This document shows, in pieces, positions 7,589 through 16,928 of a stretch of 64,000 bases of DNA (its first letter is position 1; each line of letters begins with the position of its first letter). This stretch comes from Orenia metallireducens (GTDB lineage Bacteria > Bacillota > Halanaerobiia > Halobacteroidales > Halobacteroidaceae): assembly GCF_003001995.1 (NCBI RefSeq), contig NZ_PVNB01000014.1, positions 38,941 through 102,940 on the forward strand. The letters run 5' to 3'. Under the pieces are notes generated by a model, which ran no database searches, had not been told where the DNA came from, and worked only from the letters and a program-made list of their open reading frames with translations. The translations under genes were made by a program, and so were the position numbers.

Positions 7589-9754
7589 ATGAAAAATGTT
7601 GAGCTAACAAAGATTAAGTTCAGATTAATAATATTAATCCTCATAATCTTAAAATCAACTACATTAACGACAGGTCAAGATATTAAGCCTGATTTGATAA
7701 TTAATGAGTTTTTAGCTTCAAATGGAGAGACTATTTTCGATGAGAGTGGAGAATCTAGTGATTGGATAGAAATCTTTAATAATAGTAATAGTTATATCGA
7801 TTTAGGAGGAATGTATATATCTGACAAACTAGATAATCCATTAAAGTATCAAATCCCTCATAAACAACCTGCTGAAACGACTATTCCACCAAAGGGCTTT
7901 TTACTCTTATGGGCTGATGATAAGCCCGAAAAAGGTCCACTACATTTGAATTTTTCATTAGCTAAATCTGGAGAGGCTATAATAATTACAGCAAGTGATG
8001 AAACCACTATTATAGATAAAGTTCTTTTTTCAAAACAGAGTAGAGATATTTCTTTTGGTAGAAGTAATATTGATTCTAATGAGTGGTCTTTTTTTATTGA
8101 TCCTACACCCAAGAAAGCCAATAATACCTTTGGAATTTTTTCAATAAGAATAGCTACTTTGTATGATTTTTATAAAGAGAATTTACTATTATTGAATGTA
8201 ATCATCGGTTTAGTTATTCTATTAATTATCTCATTATTATTATTCATATTAAAATTAAGTGATAGAAATAGAGAATTAAAAAAGGCTAAGCTCAAATATA
8301 ATGAATTATTTAATAATATTTTAAAGGGATTTAGCTCTGATTTTAATAAAGACAAAGCAATCGATAAGGTTTTAAAGGAGAAGGCTTTTGAACAGAATAT
8401 CTTACTTGAAAATATCAAGATACATGTATGGTATTTGGTAGATGAGAAGACCTATGGTGCTGTCAATAAAGCCCATGCTGAATTTTTAGGAAGAAGAAAA
8501 GATGAGATAAACAATGCCAATCTTTACTCTATTTTTGATCAAGAGACTGCAGAGCGGTGTATAGAATATAATGAAAAGGTCTTTACTGAAAAGCAAGAGT
8601 TAACTAAGGAAGAATGGATTAAGAATGGTAAAGGTGAATATAGATTGTTATTGATCACCAAGACACCTAAATTAGATAAAAACGGGAAAGTAGAGTATGT
8701 AGTCTGTTCTGCTTATGATATTACTGAGAGAAAAGAGATTGAGCAAGAGATAAAGTATATGAACTCCCATGATGAGTTGACAGGAGTCTATAATCGGGCT
8801 TATTATGAGCAGATGTTAGTTCAATTAGATAGTCAGAATTATCTTCCCTTAAGTATAGTTGTAGGTGATGTTAATGGTCTGAAATTAACCAATGATGTCT
8901 TTGGGCATAAAGAGGGAGATAGATTGTTAAAGGAGATAGCAGTTGTATTAGAGAACTCAACACGTAAAGATGATATCGTGACTAGACTAGGAGGAGATGA
9001 ATTTTGTATTCTTCTTCCCCAAACAGATGCCAAGACTGTTGATAAGGTTATCGAGCGAATTAAAGAGAACTGCACAGCAGCTGCTTTAGATCCCATACCC
9101 CTTAATATAGCAGTAGGTAGTGCAACTAAAGTAAGGCCAGAAGATGAAATAGAAGAAGTGTTTAAAGAAGCTGAAGATAAAATGTATATTGATAAAGGAA
9201 GAAATAAAGATAATTTCCAAAATCCATTGCTTACTTCTATGGTAGATAGATTATTTAATGAGGATTATGAATCGATCTACCATGTATCACGAGTAAGGGA
9301 GCTGGCTGTTAAACTAGGAGCTAAGTTGAATTTGGATAAACATTCACTTTACAAATTAGCCTTATTGTCTGAATTTCATGATATAGGCAAATTAACAGTT
9401 CCTTTAGAGATATTAAATAAAGAAGAAGAGGATTTAAGTGCTAGAGAGATAGAATTAATACAAAATCATACAGAGGCTGGATACAATATAGCTAAGAACT
9501 TCAAATGTTTAAATTCTATCTCTGAATTAATTCTATACCATCATGAAAATTGGGATGGTAGTGGTTATCCTAATGGAATAAGCAAGGAAGAGATACCTTT
9601 AAATTCTAAAATCATTAATGCCATTAACTTTTATGATCGGCTTATTAATAGTGATTCTTTTACTAAAGAAGATGCTATTATTGAATTAAAGAAAAAGGCT
9701 GGGATTAAGCTTGACCCTGAAGTTGTTGAAGTATTAATAGATCTATTGAACTAG
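7589..9754 (+). CDS. Membrane c-di-GMP protein: lamin-tail-like domain, TM, PAS, GGDEF, HD-GYP
   Basis: The protein has about 721 residues. After an N-terminal hydrophobic signal segment comes an extracytoplasmic lamin-tail-like domain (about 35-180; IINEFLASNG, DWIEIFNNS, YIDLGGMYISD). A transmembrane helix (about 200-222), a PAS domain (about 265-385), a GGDEF domain with intact GGDEF at 468-472 and an HD-GYP domain (HDIGKL about 597-602, then HHENWDGSGYP) follow. It may therefore make and degrade c-di-GMP in response to an outside ligand. The start is ATG 7589, served by GGAAAGGAGAGGAG. It is monocistronic, with a terminator at 9781-9820. Confidence 0.88.
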   Translation: MKNVELTKIKFRLIILILIILKSTTLTTGQDIKPDLIINEFLASNGETIFDESGESSDWIEIFNNSNSYIDLGGMYISDKLDNPLKYQIPHKQPAETTIPPKGFLLLWADDKPEKGPLHLNFSLAKSGEAIIITASDETTIIDKVLFSKQSRDISFGRSNIDSNEWSFFIDPTPKKANNTFGIFSIRIATLYDFYKENLLLLNVIIGLVILLIISLLLFILKLSDRNRELKKAKLKYNELFNNILKGFSSDFNKDKAIDKVLKEKAFEQNILLENIKIHVWYLVDEKTYGAVNKAHAEFLGRRKDEINNANLYSIFDQETAERCIEYNEKVFTEKQELTKEEWIKNGKGEYRLLLITKTPKLDKNGKVEYVVCSAYDITERKEIEQEIKYMNSHDELTGVYNRAYYEQMLVQLDSQNYLPLSIVVGDVNGLKLTNDVFGHKEGDRLLKEIAVVLENSTRKDDIVTRLGGDEFCILLPQTDAKTVDKVIERIKENCTAAALDPIPLNIAVGSATKVRPEDEIEEVFKEAEDKMYIDKGRNKDNFQNPLLTSMVDRLFNEDYESIYHVSRVRELAVKLGAKLNLDKHSLYKLALLSEFHDIGKLTVPLEILNKEEEDLSAREIELIQNHTEAGYNIAKNFKCLNSISELILYHHENWDGSGYPNGISKEEIPLNSKIINAINFYDRLINSDSFTKEDAIIELKKKAGIKLDPEVVEVLIDLLN

Positions 9755-9780
9755 ATTAGGTTTAATAATTATATATTTGT

Positions 9781-9820
9781 AAAAATAAATCCAGCCTATA
9801 GGTTGGATTTATTTTTATGA
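9781..9820 (+). terminator. Terminator after the GGDEF/HD-GYP gene
   Basis: AAATAAATCCAGCC pairs with GGTTGGATTTATTT across a TATA loop, ending in a T run. Confidence 0.85.
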
Positions 9821-10034
9821 ACAAAGAATTTAAGGAGTTAGAAATTTTGAGTATGGTTTTACATTTATATAGTTGGAAAATATAATATTTATTGGTTTCT
9901 TGAAGGTGGATTAGAATTTGTGGTTAATTATGTAATGTGTGTAAAATAAATATCAATAAGATTAATTATTCTAGTCTTTATATTAAATAAGGGTTAATTT
10001 TATAAAATACTTTTAGTATATGAGGGAGGAGAAC

Positions 10035-10658
10035 ATGAAATTAGAATTTGTACTTATGTTTTCTACAATAGTATTTATTGCGTCGATTGTACCTGGTCCA
10101 ACAACATTGTTGGCATTAAATCACGGAATTAAATATGGTCTAAAGAATGTTATGGTTAGTGCAGTAGGCAATTTAACAGGGACCTTGATTCAAGCTATAT
10201 TATCATTGACAGGTTTAGGCATACTTGTAGTACAGTCAGAAATGATATTTAATCTAGTTAAATATTTTGGAGTTCTATATCTGATTTATATTGGAATAAG
10301 AGCTCTTTTTCAGAGGACTGATTTTATATTGAAAGAAGATAATAAATCAAAAGAATTTGATTTTTCTCCTAAAAGTTTATTTGTGGAAGCTTTTTTTATT
10401 ACATTGGGAAATCCCAATGCAATTATTTTTTTTACAGCTCTATTTCCTCAATTTATAAAGATAGGGGAGAGTAGTTTAATCAAGATATTTATTTCTCTGT
10501 TGATCCTATCTATTATCGCTTTTTCATGTATGATGATCTATGGATTATTTGGAGAAAAAATTACACTTATACTTAATAACAAAAGAAGTGCTAAGGTATT
10601 TAACTTTATTGTAGGTAGTATCTTTATAATTATGGGAGTAAGTTTAGCTTTAAATTAA
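10035..10658 (+). CDS. LysE/RhtB-family transporter
   Basis: This 207-residue integral membrane protein has six hydrophobic helices, the SIVPGPTTLLALNHG signature near residues 15-30 and the ITLGNPNAIIFF segment in the middle. It is a second LysE-superfamily exporter in this window, only distantly similar to the one at 3324. The start is ATG 10035 with GGGAGGAG at 10024-10031; the earlier ATG at 10020 precedes the ribosome site. The substrate is unknown, probably a small amino acid or a homoserine-like compound. Confidence 0.85.
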   Translation: MKLEFVLMFSTIVFIASIVPGPTTLLALNHGIKYGLKNVMVSAVGNLTGTLIQAILSLTGLGILVVQSEMIFNLVKYFGVLYLIYIGIRALFQRTDFILKEDNKSKEFDFSPKSLFVEAFFITLGNPNAIIFFTALFPQFIKIGESSLIKIFISLLILSIIAFSCMMIYGLFGEKITLILNNKRSAKVFNFIVGSIFIIMGVSLALN

Positions 10659-10665
10659 TTATAAG

Positions 10666-10791
10666 GATATCAGTAAAGGTTATGAAGAGTTGCTTAGAGA
10701 AGAGATTGAGTCTTAGGATTTATCAAAACCTGAAATAAGAGAAATATATCTATTAGCAAGTAAATATTTGAATCTAAAGGGAGAATATTAA
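10666..10791 (+). pseudogene. Possible coding remnant with an in-frame TAG
   Basis: Read from 10666, the sequence gives a protein-like run (KGYEELLREEIES, TAG, DLSKPEIREIYLLASKYLN) and then a stop. The composition on both sides of the TAG looks coding, and there is no in-frame start codon. It may be the decayed end of a small helical protein. I cannot name the family; a resemblance to Spo0E-like hairpin proteins is only an impression. Confidence 0.3.
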
Positions 10792-10818
10792 AAATTATTT
10801 AGAGGAGCAGTGGTATCT

Positions 10819-11259
10819 ATGAAGGTTAGAACAGAGATTGCCAAGGATAAATTTTCAAAGGGATTTAATTGTTCACAGTCGGTATTAGTAGCTTTTTTTC
10901 AGGATTTAGGATTAAAAGAGGAAGATTTGTTAAAAATATCTAGTGGTTTTGGTGGTGGAATGGGCAGGATGCAAAAAACTTGTGGTGCTGTTACAGGTGC
11001 CTTTATGGTGATAGGGTACCTAAATGGCAGATATCAAGAAGGTGATACTGCATCTAAGGCAAAGACTTATGATTTAATACAAAAATTTGCAGATGATTTC
11101 AAAGAAGTAAACGGTACAATCAACTGTTTAGAATTGCTAGGTGTTAACTTTAATGATGAAGAAGCGATGAAAGAGGCAGTCAAGCAAGGAGGATTTAAAG
11201 ATCAGTGCCTCAAATATATTTTGGATGCAGTAGAGATAATTGAGTCTAGATACTTATAG
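10819..11259 (+). CDS. C_GCAxxG_C_C family protein
   Basis: This 146-residue protein has the family's spaced cysteines and glycines: FNCSQSV near the N-terminus, SSGFGGGMGRMQKTCGAVTG in the middle, and later TINCLELLG and DQCLKYI. The family (Pfam C_GCAxxG_C_C) is a putative redox or metal-binding family in anaerobes, often near oxidoreductases; its activity is not established. ATG 10819 is favoured; GTG 10810 lies only 2 bases after GAGGAG. Confidence 0.85.
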   Translation: MKVRTEIAKDKFSKGFNCSQSVLVAFFQDLGLKEEDLLKISSGFGGGMGRMQKTCGAVTGAFMVIGYLNGRYQEGDTASKAKTYDLIQKFADDFKEVNGTINCLELLGVNFNDEEAMKEAVKQGGFKDQCLKYILDAVEIIESRYL

Positions 11260-11339
11260 TTAAAGAGACTTTTAGAAATAAAATAGCTTTATAACTTTAG
11301 AATCAAATTTAAAAGGTTTTAATGTGAAGGAAATTAATG

Positions 11340-11660
11340 TTTGAGTGGAGCAAGTGTTCTAAAAAATAATACTTCATAAAATAATCTTTGAAGTAGGAAT
11401 CTTAGCTATCTTATTCTCAATTAATATTGATTGCGTAGCGAGTTTAATTTTCTTCTTGATTGGGCTGGTTTTACTGGTCTTGTGCGAAAGGGAATTTCTC
11501 TATATTCCCTGTAGAGCCACGGAAGGTTCTATGAACCTGTAGGTTTGGTTACTTTTTCATCAAGGAAAAATGTAACCCGCCTTTAGGCGGAATCTAATAA
11601 TTTGTCTACTTTTTAAAAAGTAAAAGTATTGTAAAATCCCCATTAAATTTTATTTTAAAT
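11340..11660. repeat. Intergenic composite repeat sharing pieces with 25379-25750
   Basis: This gap of about 440 bases has no gene. ATTGCGTAGCGAGTTT (about 11430) and TAGGTTTGGTTACTTTT (about 11540) recur, as reverse complements, in the element at 25379-25750 (ACTCACTACGCAAT, AAAAGTAACCAAACCTA). Short hairpins such as CCGCCTTTAGGCGG are also present. It looks like a decayed mosaic element. Confidence 0.5.
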
Positions 11661-11715
11661 TCACATATCTATAATAGATAAATAACTAATTTGAAAGTTT
11701 GTGGAGGTAAGAAAT

Positions 11716-12915
11716 ATGGTAGAAAAAATTAAAAAATTAAAGAATCCTGTAGTTCAAGAAGCCCGAGAATTAGCTAGAAGTAAGAATAGGATTTTAAAAA
11801 ACAAGATACAGTTGCATGGATTAGAGCAGTTGCAATGGGCTAAAGATGCTGGTTTGAAAATAAGAAGTATCTTTATTAGTGAAGATGAAAATGCAGAAGA
11901 TTATAAATGCTTTTCAGCTCCAATCTATCAAAGCTCTGATGGAATTTTAAAGAAGATTACTGAAACTAATTATCTAATTCCAGCTGTGGGAGTAGCTGAA
12001 GGTATTGCTAATAGAGATTTAAGTGAAGAATTTGTTCTATTATTGGATGATGTTAAGGACCATGGAAATATAGGAACTATTATTAGGACTGGTAAGGCTT
12101 ATGGGATTAATGAGTTTATAACGACTAATGAAGATTTTGATCCTTATATTCCTAAAACTATCGATGCTTCTCGTGGAACATCCTTTAAGGCGAATTTTAG
12201 AAGGCATAATACACCTAAGCAAGCAGTCTCTTATCTTAAAAAGAAGGGTTATCAGATAATCGCAACTAGTCCCTATGGTAAGTCTTTACAATCAACAGTT
12301 GCTTTAGATAAGAAACCAATAGCCTTAGTGGTAGGGAATGAAACTTCAGGTGTCTGTGATGAGGTTTTAAAGGAGGCTGATCATATCGTTCAGATCCCAA
12401 TGTATACAGGGGTTGAATCCCTCAATGTAGGTGTTGCTACAGGGATCAGTATTTATGAATTGAGATTAAAGGAGGCTTTAACAATGTTAGCAGAAAAGAT
12501 TATATCTAGTTTGGGAAGAGAGGTAAATGTCACCTCTCAATTGCTTAGAAGGGCATTTGATATTAAGCTAAAAGAGATAAGTGAATTTAGTGGAGATCAG
12601 GTTATATTCTTAATGGTATTAAAAAGGGAGTCACAGATGAATAAGGAGCAGATTGAAGAGCAATTTGGATATTCTGGTGATAGGTTAGCAGAGTTTATTA
12701 GTCCTTTATATGAGCAAGGTTTAATCAAAAAAGAGTATGAAGAGTTGGAAATAACTAAAGAAGGAGAAGGGTTACTGGCAAAGCTGTGGCCTATTCATGA
12801 AAAGACAGAGAATTTAATCTTAAAGGATTTTACAGAAGAAGAGAAGGAAAATTTAAAGGATTATTTAGAAAAGATTCAACAGAACTGTATTCAAATAATG
12901 AAATATCAAGTATAG
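11716..12915 (+). CDS. SpoU/TrmH-family RNA 2'-O-methyltransferase fused to a MarR-like winged helix
   Basis: Residues 1 to about 258 form a complete SpoU RNA ribose methyltransferase with its substrate-binding N-domain. Motif 1 is DHGNIGTIIRTG (Asn118, Arg124), motif 2 is VVGNETSGV (about 205-213) and motif 3 is IPMYTGVESLNVGVATG; these build the SAM-binding trefoil knot. From about 262 to 399 comes a MarR-type winged helix (SSLGREVNVTSQLLRRAFD, then a coiled C-terminus). The frame is continuous, so the fusion is not a sequencing break. The start is ATG 11716 (GGAGG at 11703). The substrate is probably tRNA or 23S rRNA. Confidence 0.85.
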   Translation: MVEKIKKLKNPVVQEARELARSKNRILKNKIQLHGLEQLQWAKDAGLKIRSIFISEDENAEDYKCFSAPIYQSSDGILKKITETNYLIPAVGVAEGIANRDLSEEFVLLLDDVKDHGNIGTIIRTGKAYGINEFITTNEDFDPYIPKTIDASRGTSFKANFRRHNTPKQAVSYLKKKGYQIIATSPYGKSLQSTVALDKKPIALVVGNETSGVCDEVLKEADHIVQIPMYTGVESLNVGVATGISIYELRLKEALTMLAEKIISSLGREVNVTSQLLRRAFDIKLKEISEFSGDQVIFLMVLKRESQMNKEQIEEQFGYSGDRLAEFISPLYEQGLIKKEYEELEITKEGEGLLAKLWPIHEKTENLILKDFTEEEKENLKDYLEKIQQNCIQIMKYQV

Positions 12916-12947
12916 ACTGGTATTTATTAAACCTAAGGAGAGATTGG

Positions 12948-13562
12948 ATGTTAAGCTATTATAATCAATCAGAGACCTGTGTTGTCCTGCTTCATGAGAT
13001 TTATGGTATCAATCAACATATGAAGGATATCGCTAAGAAATTATCTGAGTATCAAGTTGACATTATCTGTCCAAATCTATTAGAGATAGATGGTTCTTAT
13101 AGCTATAGTGATGAACAAAAGGTATATCAGAACTTTAAAGAGAATGTTGGTTTTGCAGTGGGAGTAGAGAAGGTTAAAAAATTGTTATATCAAATTAGAG
13201 ATGAGTATGAGTTTATTATAGTACTTGGATTTAGTATAGGGGCAACGATAGCTTGGTTATGTAGTGATGAGCAAGGTCTCTGTGATATGATAATAGGCTA
13301 TTATGGCTCAAGGATTAGAGATTATACAGATGTGATACCTAAGTGTCCAACCCTTTTATTCTTTCCAGAAAATGAAATTTCATTTGATTCAATAGATTTA
13401 ATTGGGGAGATAGAGGTTAAAAGAAATGTGAGGGTTTATCAATTCCAAGGTAAGCATGGATTTAGTGACCCATATTCCGATAAATATTGCTCTAATTCAG
13501 CTAAAAGAGCTGAGAGAGAAATGATTAATTTTATAAGAAATTCCATATCACTAAGTGGTTAA
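12948..13562 (+). CDS. Dienelactone hydrolase-like alpha/beta hydrolase
   Basis: This 204-residue cytoplasmic protein contains VVLLHEIYGINQHMKDIA near the N-terminus, which is the DLH oxyanion region, the nucleophile elbow GFSIGA (Ser) near 100 and KHGFSDPYS with the catalytic His. The classical DLH nucleophile is Cys in GCxGG; here it is Ser in GFSIG, so it is a relative and not a true dienelactone hydrolase. The substrate is unknown. ATG 12948 is preceded by AAGGAGAG. Confidence 0.8.
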   Translation: MLSYYNQSETCVVLLHEIYGINQHMKDIAKKLSEYQVDIICPNLLEIDGSYSYSDEQKVYQNFKENVGFAVGVEKVKKLLYQIRDEYEFIIVLGFSIGATIAWLCSDEQGLCDMIIGYYGSRIRDYTDVIPKCPTLLFFPENEISFDSIDLIGEIEVKRNVRVYQFQGKHGFSDPYSDKYCSNSAKRAEREMINFIRNSISLSG

Positions 13563-13602
13563 ACTTATTTGGATAAATTAGATTAACTTAATTAAAGTTG
13601 GG

Positions 13603-13734
13603 GTTAATGAGTATATTGCGACATTTTTTACTTTGGTAGTTAGGGGGTGGGGGGTTAGGGAGTTGGATTTTCCTAACCCCTACCCACCTACCTCCTAAAT
13701 GTAGCTTTTTCACTTAAGTGTATCATATTTTCTA
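13603..13734 (+). repeat. Terminal-inverted-repeat element, family A, copy 2
   Basis: The left end TTAATGAGTATATTGCGACA matches the other copies. The interior (GTTGGATTTTCCTAACCCCT and CCTACCTCCTAAATGT) is shared with 48591-48713 and, inverted, with 61812-61932. The right end is degenerate. The arms form a GGTTAGG/CCTAACC hairpin. Confidence 0.75.
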
Positions 13735-13769
13735 TTACTATAATAGGCAATATAATGGAGGACCAGTTA

Positions 13770-14708
13770 ATGGAGATACCTGAGTATTTTAAAGACAAGA
13801 TAGTACAGTATTTTGGTAGTAAGGGAGAAGAGTGGCTAAAAGAGTTGCCTGATATTCTAGATAGATGTAGAGAAAAATGGAGCTTAACAGATATAGTTGT
13901 GGCAGAGGATTTATCTTTTAACTTTGTCTGCTTTGCTCAAGCAGCTAGATATGGCGAAGTGGTTCTTAAGGTTGCTATCTCTTCTGCTGAGTTATATACA
14001 GAGATGAAAGCATTATCGCTGTATAATGGTCATAATATCTGTAAACATTATGATTTTGATAGTAAGCTTGCTGCTATGCTATTAGAAAGAGTAGTTCCAG
14101 GGAAGAATCTGACCAGTCTAGAGGATAATAAAGAACAGCTGATGGTTGCTGCTGATTTAATTTCTAACTTCCCTATAGGTATTGATAATAATGAGCTATT
14201 TCCGACTTATCAAGACTGGTTAGGAAGAGCATTTGATAGGGCTAGAAAGGAGAAGATAGTAGGAGCTAAGCTGCTTTCTTTGATGGATATAGCTGAGGAA
14301 ATTTTTGATGATATCAATCAACAAAGTGCTTCTCAAGTACTTTTACATGGTGACTTGCATCATTGGAATATACTCCAAGATAGAGAGGGAGATTGGAAGG
14401 CAATTGATCCCAAAGGGGTGATGGGGGTAGCTTGCATGGAATCAGCAAGGTTTATAGATAATCATCTAAATGTTGTTAGTGCTAGGGAAGATATTGATAG
14501 TCTAAATCTCTGTAACTATTTAGATGAAATGGTTTCGGTTTTTGCTAGTAAATTTGACAAATCCAAGATTATTATTGCAAATTGCCTATTTGTCTTGTGT
14601 GTGCTGAGTACATGCTGGAGGTTTGAAGAGGCCAATCCTAAAGAAGACCAATTGAAAGAATCTATAGATAAATGCGAATTTATTCTTAAATATATTAAAA
14701 ATTTATAA
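13770..14708 (+). CDS. Aminoglycoside phosphotransferase / hydroxyurea-kinase-like protein
   Basis: This protein of about 312 residues has the kinase catalytic loop HGDLHHWN (His193, catalytic Asp195) and the metal-binding AIDPKG (Asp213). These match the APH(6)/hydroxyurea kinase family that phosphorylates streptomycin-like hydroxyl groups. The physiological substrate could be a metabolite. The start is ATG 13770 because GGAGG at 13757-13761 precedes it; an upstream ATG at 13755 contains that site. It is not linked to a transposon, so a resistance role is unproven. Confidence 0.78.
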   Translation: MEIPEYFKDKIVQYFGSKGEEWLKELPDILDRCREKWSLTDIVVAEDLSFNFVCFAQAARYGEVVLKVAISSAELYTEMKALSLYNGHNICKHYDFDSKLAAMLLERVVPGKNLTSLEDNKEQLMVAADLISNFPIGIDNNELFPTYQDWLGRAFDRARKEKIVGAKLLSLMDIAEEIFDDINQQSASQVLLHGDLHHWNILQDREGDWKAIDPKGVMGVACMESARFIDNHLNVVSAREDIDSLNLCNYLDEMVSVFASKFDKSKIIIANCLFVLCVLSTCWRFEEANPKEDQLKESIDKCEFILKYIKNL

Positions 14709-14792
14709 TTTTACTGGCTAAGATGATATATTTAAAAGATGTTTAGTAGATGATACTTAGAGTATTTTTATAAAAATAACAAGGAGGTAATT

Positions 14793-15554
14793 ATGGCTCA
14801 AGAAAATTTCTATACGGAAGTATATCCTGATATTATTGAGCAATGGAGGTTTTATTTAGACTTATTAGAGCTAGAAGAAGGGGATAAGGTTTTAGATATA
14901 GGATGTAATCGAGGTGATACAGAACTCTTTATGGTAAATAGCAATCCACAGATAGCTAAAGTAGTTGGGATTGACATAGATGAACTAAAGTTGAGTGATG
15001 CTAGCAAGAAAGTATCAACAGAGCTTGAGCGGGAAAAGATAGAGTTTCAAAAAATGGATGCTTGTAATTTAGAGTTCGAGGATGAGAGTTTCGATAAGGT
15101 GATCTGTGCAGAAACAATCGAATGGATTGAAGAACCTCAAAGAGTTATTCAAGAGGTTAAGCGAGTATTAAAACCCCAGGGGATAGCAATAATCCAGCAT
15201 AGTGATTTTGATACACAGGTCTTTAGTACAACTAAGTTAAGTTTAACTAGAGAGATTATCAACAAATTTACAGACAGTGGTCCTGATGGAACTATAGGAA
15301 GAAAATTATTAGGTTGGTGTAAAAGGGTTGCTTTTAAAGAGATAAAACCTGTGATTTATTCAGTAATTAATGATAGCTTTAAAAAGAATTATTACTCTTA
15401 TCAAGTTGCTCAGATGATGAAGGAATGGCTTACATCTCAGCAATTGATTGAAGAAGAAAGACTAAATGAATGGTTAGAGTATTTACAGAGAATAGATGAA
15501 AAAGGAGAGTTCTTTTATTCTATAAATAGAAATCTTGTAATTTGTAGAAAGTAG
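14793..15554 (+). CDS. Class I SAM-dependent methyltransferase (UbiE-like fold)
   Basis: This 253-residue protein has motif I KVLDIGCNRGD at about 33-43, an acidic loop VGIDIDELK, and VICAETIEWIEEPQRVIQEV with the following RVLKPQGIAII typical of UbiE/COQ5-like enzymes. The C-terminal half is a separate lid likely to set specificity. AAGGAGG precedes ATG 14793. The gene lies just after a kinase-like gene but is separated by an 80-base gap, so linkage is uncertain. Confidence 0.83.
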   Translation: MAQENFYTEVYPDIIEQWRFYLDLLELEEGDKVLDIGCNRGDTELFMVNSNPQIAKVVGIDIDELKLSDASKKVSTELEREKIEFQKMDACNLEFEDESFDKVICAETIEWIEEPQRVIQEVKRVLKPQGIAIIQHSDFDTQVFSTTKLSLTREIINKFTDSGPDGTIGRKLLGWCKRVAFKEIKPVIYSVINDSFKKNYYSYQVAQMMKEWLTSQQLIEEERLNEWLEYLQRIDEKGEFFYSINRNLVICRK

Positions 15555-15619
15555 TAGATAGATTTAGTTCTATAGAAGTTAGAATTATAGAGGTTTAAGA
15601 AAGGTAGGAGGAGAGCTGA

Positions 15620-16135
15620 TTGGAATTATTAAAAGAGATTCCTGAAAAGAATCAGAATAAAGATATGACTTATGAATTAAGAAAGGCAGCAAGGGCTGTT
15701 CTGTTGAATGATGCAAAGGAGATGGCTTTATTATATGTTAGTAAAGGTAACTATCATAAGTTGCCAGGTGGAGGTATAGAAGAAGGGGAGGATATTTATT
15801 CTGCTTTAAAAAGAGAGGTCAAAGAAGAGGTAGGTGCAGAGATAGAGGTACTAGATGAGATTGGCTTGATCATAGAGTATAGGGATGGCTTTGGCAAATA
15901 TCCTACAGGACAAATCCAACTATCTTACTGTTTTTATGCCAAAGTGGTAGGGAAAGTGGGGGAGACCTCTTTTAGTGAAAATGAACTGGCTAATGACTTT
16001 GAATTAAAATGGGTGCCCTTTAATCAGGGGTTAGAATTACTGAAAAATGATTCTTCAGAAGATCCTCTAGGTCAATTTATCCATAAAAGAGATTTAGCTT
16101 TTATTGAGAAGGCTAAGGAGATAATCGATTCTTAA
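15620..16135 (+). CDS. NUDIX hydrolase
   Basis: This 171-residue protein carries the NUDIX box GGGIEEGEDIYSALKREV followed by KEEVGAEI at about residues 50-76 (consensus G-x5-E-x7-RE-x2-EE-x-G). It hydrolyses a nucleoside-diphosphate-linked compound; the substrate is not predictable. The start TTG 15620 has TAGGAGGAG at 6 bases, so TTG use is credible here. It could be a house-cleaning enzyme together with the YjjG-type phosphatase that follows after 100 bases. Confidence 0.86.
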   Translation: MELLKEIPEKNQNKDMTYELRKAARAVLLNDAKEMALLYVSKGNYHKLPGGGIEEGEDIYSALKREVKEEVGAEIEVLDEIGLIIEYRDGFGKYPTGQIQLSYCFYAKVVGKVGETSFSENELANDFELKWVPFNQGLELLKNDSSEDPLGQFIHKRDLAFIEKAKEIIDS

Positions 16136-16235
16136 TTATTGATGCTTCTAATAGAGAATTCTATTATACTTTGTTATAATCAAGATTAAAGTGGCTCATT
16201 AAAGAGTGTTTTTATATAAATAGGGGGGATAAGAG

Positions 16236-16928
16236 ATGGGATACGAAGTCATTTTATTTGATGCAGATAGAACTTTATTCGATTTTGATAGAGCCGAGGA
16301 GCATGCTATAGAGAGATTGATGAATTATTTTGAGGTTGAATATCAGAAGGAGAATCACTTAAAGCAATATCGTGAAATTAATAAGAAGTTATGGGAAGAA
16401 CTTGAACAAGAACTGATTACACCAGAGGAGTTGAAGCTAGAGAGGTTTAGAAAATTAGCAGAAGAGCTAGATTTAGAGATAGAGGATAAAGCCTTAAGTG
16501 GAAAGTATTTAGAATTTTTAGCTGAAGGTCATTTTTTACTTGATGGTGCCTTGGAGTTGATTGAAGAGTTAGATAAGGATTATAAGCTGGCGATCGTTAC
16601 TAATGGTTTAGCAACAGTTCAAAAAGGGAGGTTAAAGGCATCTGTATTAAGGGGTTATTTTGACCATCTAATTATTTCAGAAGAGATAGGTATTGCCAAA
16701 CCAAATCCTAGAATCTTTGAGCATACCTTTAAAGAGATGGGGTATCACGATAAGAGTAAAGTATTGATGGTCGGTGATAGTCTCAGCTCAGATATACAAG
16801 GTGGAATTAATTTTGGGATTGATACTTGCTGGTTTAATCCCAATAAAATAGAGAGTAGAAATGGAGTAGAACCTACTTATGAGATTAGTGATTTAAGTCA
16901 ATTAAAAGAAATATTATCTGGGGAATAA
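16236..16928 (+). CDS. yjjG: YjjG-type noncanonical pyrimidine nucleotidase (HAD)
   Basis: This 230-residue protein has HAD motif I FDADRTLFDF (Asp9 nucleophile, Asp11) and motif IV GDSLSSDIQGG, with motif II TNGLA and motif III KPNPRIF. The N-terminal DADRTLFDFDRAE wording is typical of the YjjG family, which dephosphorylates dUMP, dTMP and noncanonical pyrimidine monophosphates to keep the nucleotide pool clean. Placement after a NUDIX gene fits pool sanitation. The start ATG 16236 has GGGGGGAT. Confidence 0.86.
   Translation: MGYEVILFDADRTLFDFDRAEEHAIERLMNYFEVEYQKENHLKQYREINKKLWEELEQELITPEELKLERFRKLAEELDLEIEDKALSGKYLEFLAEGHFLLDGALELIEELDKDYKLAIVTNGLATVQKGRLKASVLRGYFDHLIISEEIGIAKPNPRIFEHTFKEMGYHDKSKVLMVGDSLSSDIQGGINFGIDTCWFNPNKIESRNGVEPTYEISDLSQLKEILSGE

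Noticed and set aside
13770..14708. Acquired streptomycin-resistance gene
   Set aside because: The kinase fold is clear but there is no mobile element or resistance cluster, so a metabolic kinase is equally likely.
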